Of a DNA stretch of 64,000 bases, positions 61,501 through 64,000 are shown one piece after another. This DNA is from an uncultured Draconibacterium sp. GTDB taxonomy: Bacteria; Bacteroidota; Bacteroidia; Bacteroidales; Prolixibacteraceae. Position 1 is the first letter of the stretch, and each line of letters opens with the position of its first letter. A program made the position numbers and the translations under genes. The stretch is taken from assembly GCF_963677565.1 (NCBI RefSeq), contig NZ_OY781981.1, positions 992,001 to 1,056,000 of the forward strand. Direction: 5' to 3'. A model generated the notes under the pieces. The model saw nothing but the letters and a program-made list of their open reading frames with translations. It made no database searches and was not told the DNA's origin.

Positions 61501-62395
61501 TGTTAGGGCTGATGTGCCAATGTTGGTTCAGGCATTAAACGAATCAAACGATTTGAAAACGGCGGAGGCTGAAGCAAGAGTGAAACCTAAGAAGAAATCG
61601 GGATTTGTTGACCAGCTAACAGGCCGTTTGCAGGTTGAAATTCCGCGCAATACCTGGATTAGAAGCAGCGATATTCGCGCAGAGTTAAATGGAGAGCTCG
61701 AAATTGTTAAAGATGGCCCGTTTTTCGAAGTTTTCGGGAATGTGAAAATTTTAAGGGGGCATTACATTTTATATGGCCGTAAGCTGAATATTCAGGAAAG
61801 TGAAATCATTTTTCAGGGAGGGGAAGAGTTTGATCCGATTTTAAATATCGAGGCCGAATATGTTTACCGCAGTAGCGATAAAGAAAAACGTTATCTCAAT
61901 CTGATGATAACAGGAAATCTGTCGGAACCGGAGATTACATTCTTTCTCGACGATGTTGAGATTACTGAGACCGACGGAATCTCCGTTTTGATTTTTGGTG
62001 CTACCAGCGACGAAATTGGATACGGAGGGAACAATGGCCTGCTGAACTCTATCGGTTCAAATGCGCTGGCCAGTATGATTTCGTCTCAGCTGAGTAAAAC
62101 GATTGGTTCTACATTTAATCTTGATATGATTGAAGTTACAACCACCGAAAACTGGCAAAGTGCAGCCTTTGTTGTGGGAAAATACATAACCAACGACATA
62201 TTTGTAATCTATCAAAAAGGTTTTGGGGAAGTAAGTGGTGACGAGATTACCCCCGAAACGATTATTATTGAATACGAAATTAATGAGAAGCTTTTCTTGC
62301 GTTTGCAAAGCGGAAGTGCCAAAGACTCAGGAATTGACATGATCCTCAAGTTTGAGCAGGAAAAAGATAATGGGCCTGTTAAACCAGAAAGGTAA
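58541..62395 (+). CDS. tamB: TamB-like translocation/assembly module protein (DUF490)
   Basis: A 1284-residue protein starting at GTG 58541, 3 bp after the TamA-like stop. A single N-terminal membrane helix (MGKLIKYLAIVLAVILLLITGTLLL in part) is followed by LNLSFNIEELDGNFYDHIIL, typical of TamB/AsmA-like proteins, and a long series of beta repeats forming a hydrophobic groove. The C-terminal DUF490 region (about 1090-1275) includes IRAELNGELEIVKDGPFFEV, GRKLNIQESEIIFQG, ISVLIFGATSDE and FVVGKYITNDIFVIYQKGFG. TamB spans the periplasm and is implicated in phospholipid transport and outer-membrane protein assembly with TamA. GTG after a TGA with three bases between suggests coupling. No other gene follows before the sdh promoter. 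Confidence 0.93.
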   Translation: MGKLIKYLAIVLAVILLLITGTLLLTQTSFFKEKVKLRVIAMVEDQLNLSFNIEELDGNFYDHIILRKVELRNADSILAAFSDLEVHYNLRPLLQKKISIDSIILNEPYVNAWQDSDSLWNFSTILPANEEPSGNTKSFDYTIEAGMLTIRNGHVNIASHIAPIPTKINKINLSAGGKYSSSEMKVRLNSFQFASKDPDVELKELRGSLDMTDAGIQIDSLLLLANKSGIDFSGTYFSPENMEGKISEGVIDNNDLALFVPSFKLLCSPSIKVDFQVLNDSLNASAVLENRGEQLQANLSLQSLSALQSGEENAPYQAGVQFNNVNVANWLDLGIEKTHLNGTVELDGANLKDLKSETIVIGKFQNSSFNEIDLRTFNLKGVYLGNSLWAEVVIRSDIGEADLSGKLNLAEVPEYEADIFMEKFELSKMIPDLAYTMLNGKVVAKGKGFDPNALRVNAGISLSGSTIYEYPLDSINAFVDVNGQFIKVDTLQAFAPGAAISGSGQMELDSMLLQSKLYGNISSLQFLDSIFELPITFDSAYTVANLSGPVSALKINGILDLFNADGYTLSAETTRTNYRVDLTSDSLNVGLQGNVHNLKSGNIELDTVLFDYDYTDGEMAVDAELKWTDMFDAQLQAAIAVGDTMSFSVFGFEFNSDWADIYLVDTMTATLDNNQFLEINNLTIKDRQLDDFVIAVDGNISASDTGNFEIKINDLDLNELNRILGEEIILGGRLNSNFRLYGRSNNPLIDGHLEITDPKYGNYAFQSMHTDFTYANGKGNMELTLPEMGNSFFAGISAPFSLSLDSLQFGFKPPETYEGLFILDSIDITKAVKSYAPNDSVKGFFDARIETKGTLDNPQFFGNFYVRNGMYSNKNLGIDYNDIFASVSFNGNEIAIDTIWVKQKNGLISVNGEVAFDSTIIKGNISSSSVEVDANNFFLTRHRNYEILIDANTFLRTEKDKPEFGGEIKVLRSDLYLPAFMKESKSDVRADVPMLVQALNESNDLKTAEAEARVKPKKKSGFVDQLTGRLQVEIPRNTWIRSSDIRAELNGELEIVKDGPFFEVFGNVKILRGHYILYGRKLNIQESEIIFQGGEEFDPILNIEAEYVYRSSDKEKRYLNLMITGNLSEPEITFFLDDVEITETDGISVLIFGATSDEIGYGGNNGLLNSIGSNALASMISSQLSKTIGSTFNLDMIEVTTTENWQSAAFVVGKYITNDIFVIYQKGFGEVSGDEITPETIIIEYEINEKLFLRLQSGSAKDSGIDMILKFEQEKDNGPVKPER

Positions 62396-62561
62396 CAGAA
62401 TGACAAGCATCTGAACTTTTAATTCCACCGTTATTCGTTATCTACAGGCTTAATCAGTACAATTGCAATACTTCCGAATGAGTGGATTGTTTTTCCAATT
62501 TAAACCAAAAATTAAATCAGTTGTAGAATCGTTATAAATTAGCTAATTTAGATGGCCTTTT

Positions 62562-62592
62562 TTGCAGGAATATTTGTGTTCGTCTACATTTG
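62562..62592 (+). promoter_or_regulatory. Promoter of the succinate dehydrogenase operon
   Basis: TTG (62562-62564), 20 bp, TACATTTG (62585-62592) matches the Bacteroidota form, 49 bp before the sdhC ATG. Confidence 0.75.
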
Positions 62593-62640
62593 TGGCGCTT
62601 AAAATTAGATTAAGAATCAACCAAAAATAAATAATAGATT

Positions 62641-63330
62641 ATGAGCAAATTTTTAACAGCCTCGATTGGAAGAAAATTTGTGATGAGCCTGTCGGGATTA
62701 TTCCTGGTAGTCTTTATTGCAGTCCACTTGGGCCTCAACTTATTACTGATCTTTGACAACAGCGGTGATTTGTTTAATCAGGGAGCTCACTTTATGGCTA
62801 CTAACCCTCTGATTAAAATTATGGAACCTATCCTCGGATTGGGTTTTATCATTCACATTGTTTGGTCATTCTTTCTAGAGTATCAAAACTGGAAAGCACG
62901 CCCGGTTAAGTATGCCAAAAAGAACATGAGCGGAGCAAGCTCGTGGGCATCGCGTAACATGCTGGTATTAGGCGGTTTGGTTTTGGTATTCCTTATCATC
63001 CACATCATTAACTTCTTTATTAAGATGAAGTTTACCGGTGATCCGCTTTTGGCAGAAGTTACCGTAAACGGCGAACACATGCACAATGCATACGCTTTGG
63101 TTTCGGCCGCTTTTATTAACAGCACTGCACTGGGTATTTTCTACATTCTTGGTGGTATTTTACTTGGAATTCACCTGTCGCATGGTTTCTGGTCGGCTTT
63201 CCAAACTTTAGGTTTAAACAACAAACATTGGTTAAACCGCTGGAAAGTTATTGGTACGATTTACGCAATTCTTGTTGCTGTGGGTTTCGCCGTTATTCCA
63301 CTTTATTTCATGGTAGGATTGTATAAATAA
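62641..63330 (+). CDS. sdhC: Succinate dehydrogenase/fumarate reductase cytochrome b subunit
   Basis: A 229-residue five-helix membrane protein of the diheme b558 (B-type) family. Hydrophobic segments lie near 14-38, 58-80, 106-127, 150-180 and 200-226. Histidines at 29 (AVHLGLN), 72 (IIHIVW), 121 (IIHIIN) and 178/181 (GIHLSHGFW) fall within helices and could ligate two hemes. It anchors SdhA and SdhB and passes electrons to or from menaquinone. Downstream, 16 bp away, is sdhA; the order sdhC-sdhA(-sdhB) is standard for Bacteroidota. Confidence 0.96.
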   Translation: MSKFLTASIGRKFVMSLSGLFLVVFIAVHLGLNLLLIFDNSGDLFNQGAHFMATNPLIKIMEPILGLGFIIHIVWSFFLEYQNWKARPVKYAKKNMSGASSWASRNMLVLGGLVLVFLIIHIINFFIKMKFTGDPLLAEVTVNGEHMHNAYALVSAAFINSTALGIFYILGGILLGIHLSHGFWSAFQTLGLNNKHWLNRWKVIGTIYAILVAVGFAVIPLYFMVGLYK

Positions 63331-63346
63331 AAAAGAGGAAAGAATT

Positions 63347-64000
63347 ATGAGCATTTTAGAGAATAAGATACCTGAAGGGCCATTAGCAGAAAAGTGGAGC
63401 AAACACAAAGCTGCCATTAAAGTAGTGAGCCCTGCTAACAAGCGTAAATTAGAAATTATTGTTGTGGGTACCGGTTTAGGTGGTGCCTCGGCAGCTGCTT
63501 CTTTAGCAGAATTAGGATATAAAGTAAAAGCATTTTGTTACCAGGACAGCCCACGTCGTGCACACTCAATTGCTGCACAGGGTGGTATTAATGCTGCTAA
63601 AAACTATCAGAACGATAACGACTCGGTTTATCGTTTGTTCTACGATACTATTAAAGGTGGTGACTACCGCGCACGCGAAGCTAACGTTTACCGTTTGGCA
63701 GAAGTGTCGCCAAACATTATCGACCAGTGTGTTGCACAGGGTGTTCCATTTGGTCGCGAATACGGTGGTTTGTTAGACAACCGTTCGTTTGGTGGTGTGT
63801 TGGTAAGTCGAACGTTCTACGCACGTGGGCAAACCGGTCAGCAGTTGTTAATCGGTGCTTACCAGGCCTTAAACCGTCAGATTTCGAAAGGTGCTGTTGA
63901 AATGTACAACCGCCACGAAATGCTGGACTTGGTTAAGATCGACGGAAAAGCTCGTGGTATTATTGCCCGCGACCTTGTTTCGGGCGAGATTAAACGTTTT
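63347..64000 (+). CDS. sdhA: Succinate dehydrogenase/fumarate reductase flavoprotein subunit, truncated by window end
   Basis: The ATG at 63347 opens a frame that runs to the window edge (218 codons, no stop). The N-terminal FAD-binding Rossmann motif VVGTGLGGASAAASLAELG, then RRAHSIAAQGGINAAKNYQ with the His to which FAD is bound covalently in this family, and FGREYGGLLDNRSFGG and RTFYARGQTGQQL identify the flavoprotein. It oxidises succinate to fumarate, linked to the sdhC membrane anchor upstream. The last two-thirds of the gene, and presumably sdhB, lie beyond the window. Confidence 0.97.
   Translation, partial: MSILENKIPEGPLAEKWSKHKAAIKVVSPANKRKLEIIVVGTGLGGASAAASLAELGYKVKAFCYQDSPRRAHSIAAQGGINAAKNYQNDNDSVYRLFYDTIKGGDYRAREANVYRLAEVSPNIIDQCVAQGVPFGREYGGLLDNRSFGGVLVSRTFYARGQTGQQLLIGAYQALNRQISKGAVEMYNRHEMLDLVKIDGKARGIIARDLVSGEIKRF

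Overview
The window looks like a chromosomal segment of a Bacteroidota bacterium, most plausibly a Bacteroidia lineage near Marinilabiliales/Prolixibacteraceae (an inference from gene content; no 16S is present). The evidence is a SusC/SusD/SusE starch-uptake operon, type IX secretion (T9SS) cargo with both type A and type B C-terminal sorting domains, a PorP/SprF protein, an Oar-like TonB receptor, BACON-type lipoproteins, many lipoproteins, and promoters of the Bacteroidota form TTG-N19-21-TAnnTTTG. No rRNA, tRNA, CRISPR array, prophage or insertion sequence was recognised.

Layout. 1-5.3 kb: housekeeping genes (a truncated MEMO1-AMMECR1 fusion, cysQ, two lipoproteins, dCMP deaminase, a C-terminal processing protease). 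5.3-11.3 kb, minus strand: nadA, then a TonB receptor with a BACON/OB-fold lipoprotein. 12.1-15.2 kb: a four-gene operon of a secreted protein with three LEDWM-type motifs, a PadR regulator, a PspC-domain membrane protein and a DUF4252 protein. 15.6-24.6 kb: a T9SS surface-protein operon with a 1469-residue multidomain protein, two small secreted paralogs, a larger relative carrying a type B sorting domain, and PorP/SprF. It is followed by six diverged units of exactly 42 bp. 25-43.7 kb: a starch/maltodextrin utilisation locus. SusC, SusD, SusE and a T9SS-exported GH13 run leftward; a LacI regulator, an MFS sugar transporter, a GH65 phosphorylase, a SusA-like GH13 and a GH13 lipoprotein run rightward. 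CGCAAACGTTTGCG-type operators lie in front of both arms. 43.9-46.7 kb: a YdeI-like protein and a BlaR1/BlaI pair with operator dyads. 46.8-56.6 kb: mostly minus-strand genes (lipoprotein, mfd, secreted proteins, peroxiredoxin, two paralogous helical secreted proteins, ElaA-type acetyltransferase, DUF559 nuclease, GntP permease). 56.7-64 kb: tamA/tamB-like genes and the start of the succinate dehydrogenase operon (sdhC, truncated sdhA).

How it works together. In the starch locus, surface GH13 and SusCDE would bind, cut and import maltooligosaccharides. Periplasmic or outer-membrane GH13 enzymes would trim them, the MFS protein would import maltose-type sugars, and the GH65 enzyme would phosphorolyse maltose in the cytoplasm, with LacI sensing the sugar. 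The 15.6-24.6 kb operon probably builds a surface-anchored adhesin or fibre on PorP/SprF. The parts least explained by known families are the three tandem secreted paralogs with a shared C-terminal tail, the 42-bp repeat array, the SusD with inserted SusE/F-like modules, the LEDWM-motif protein, and the DUF559 gene whose last codons lie in a dispersed inverted repeat.
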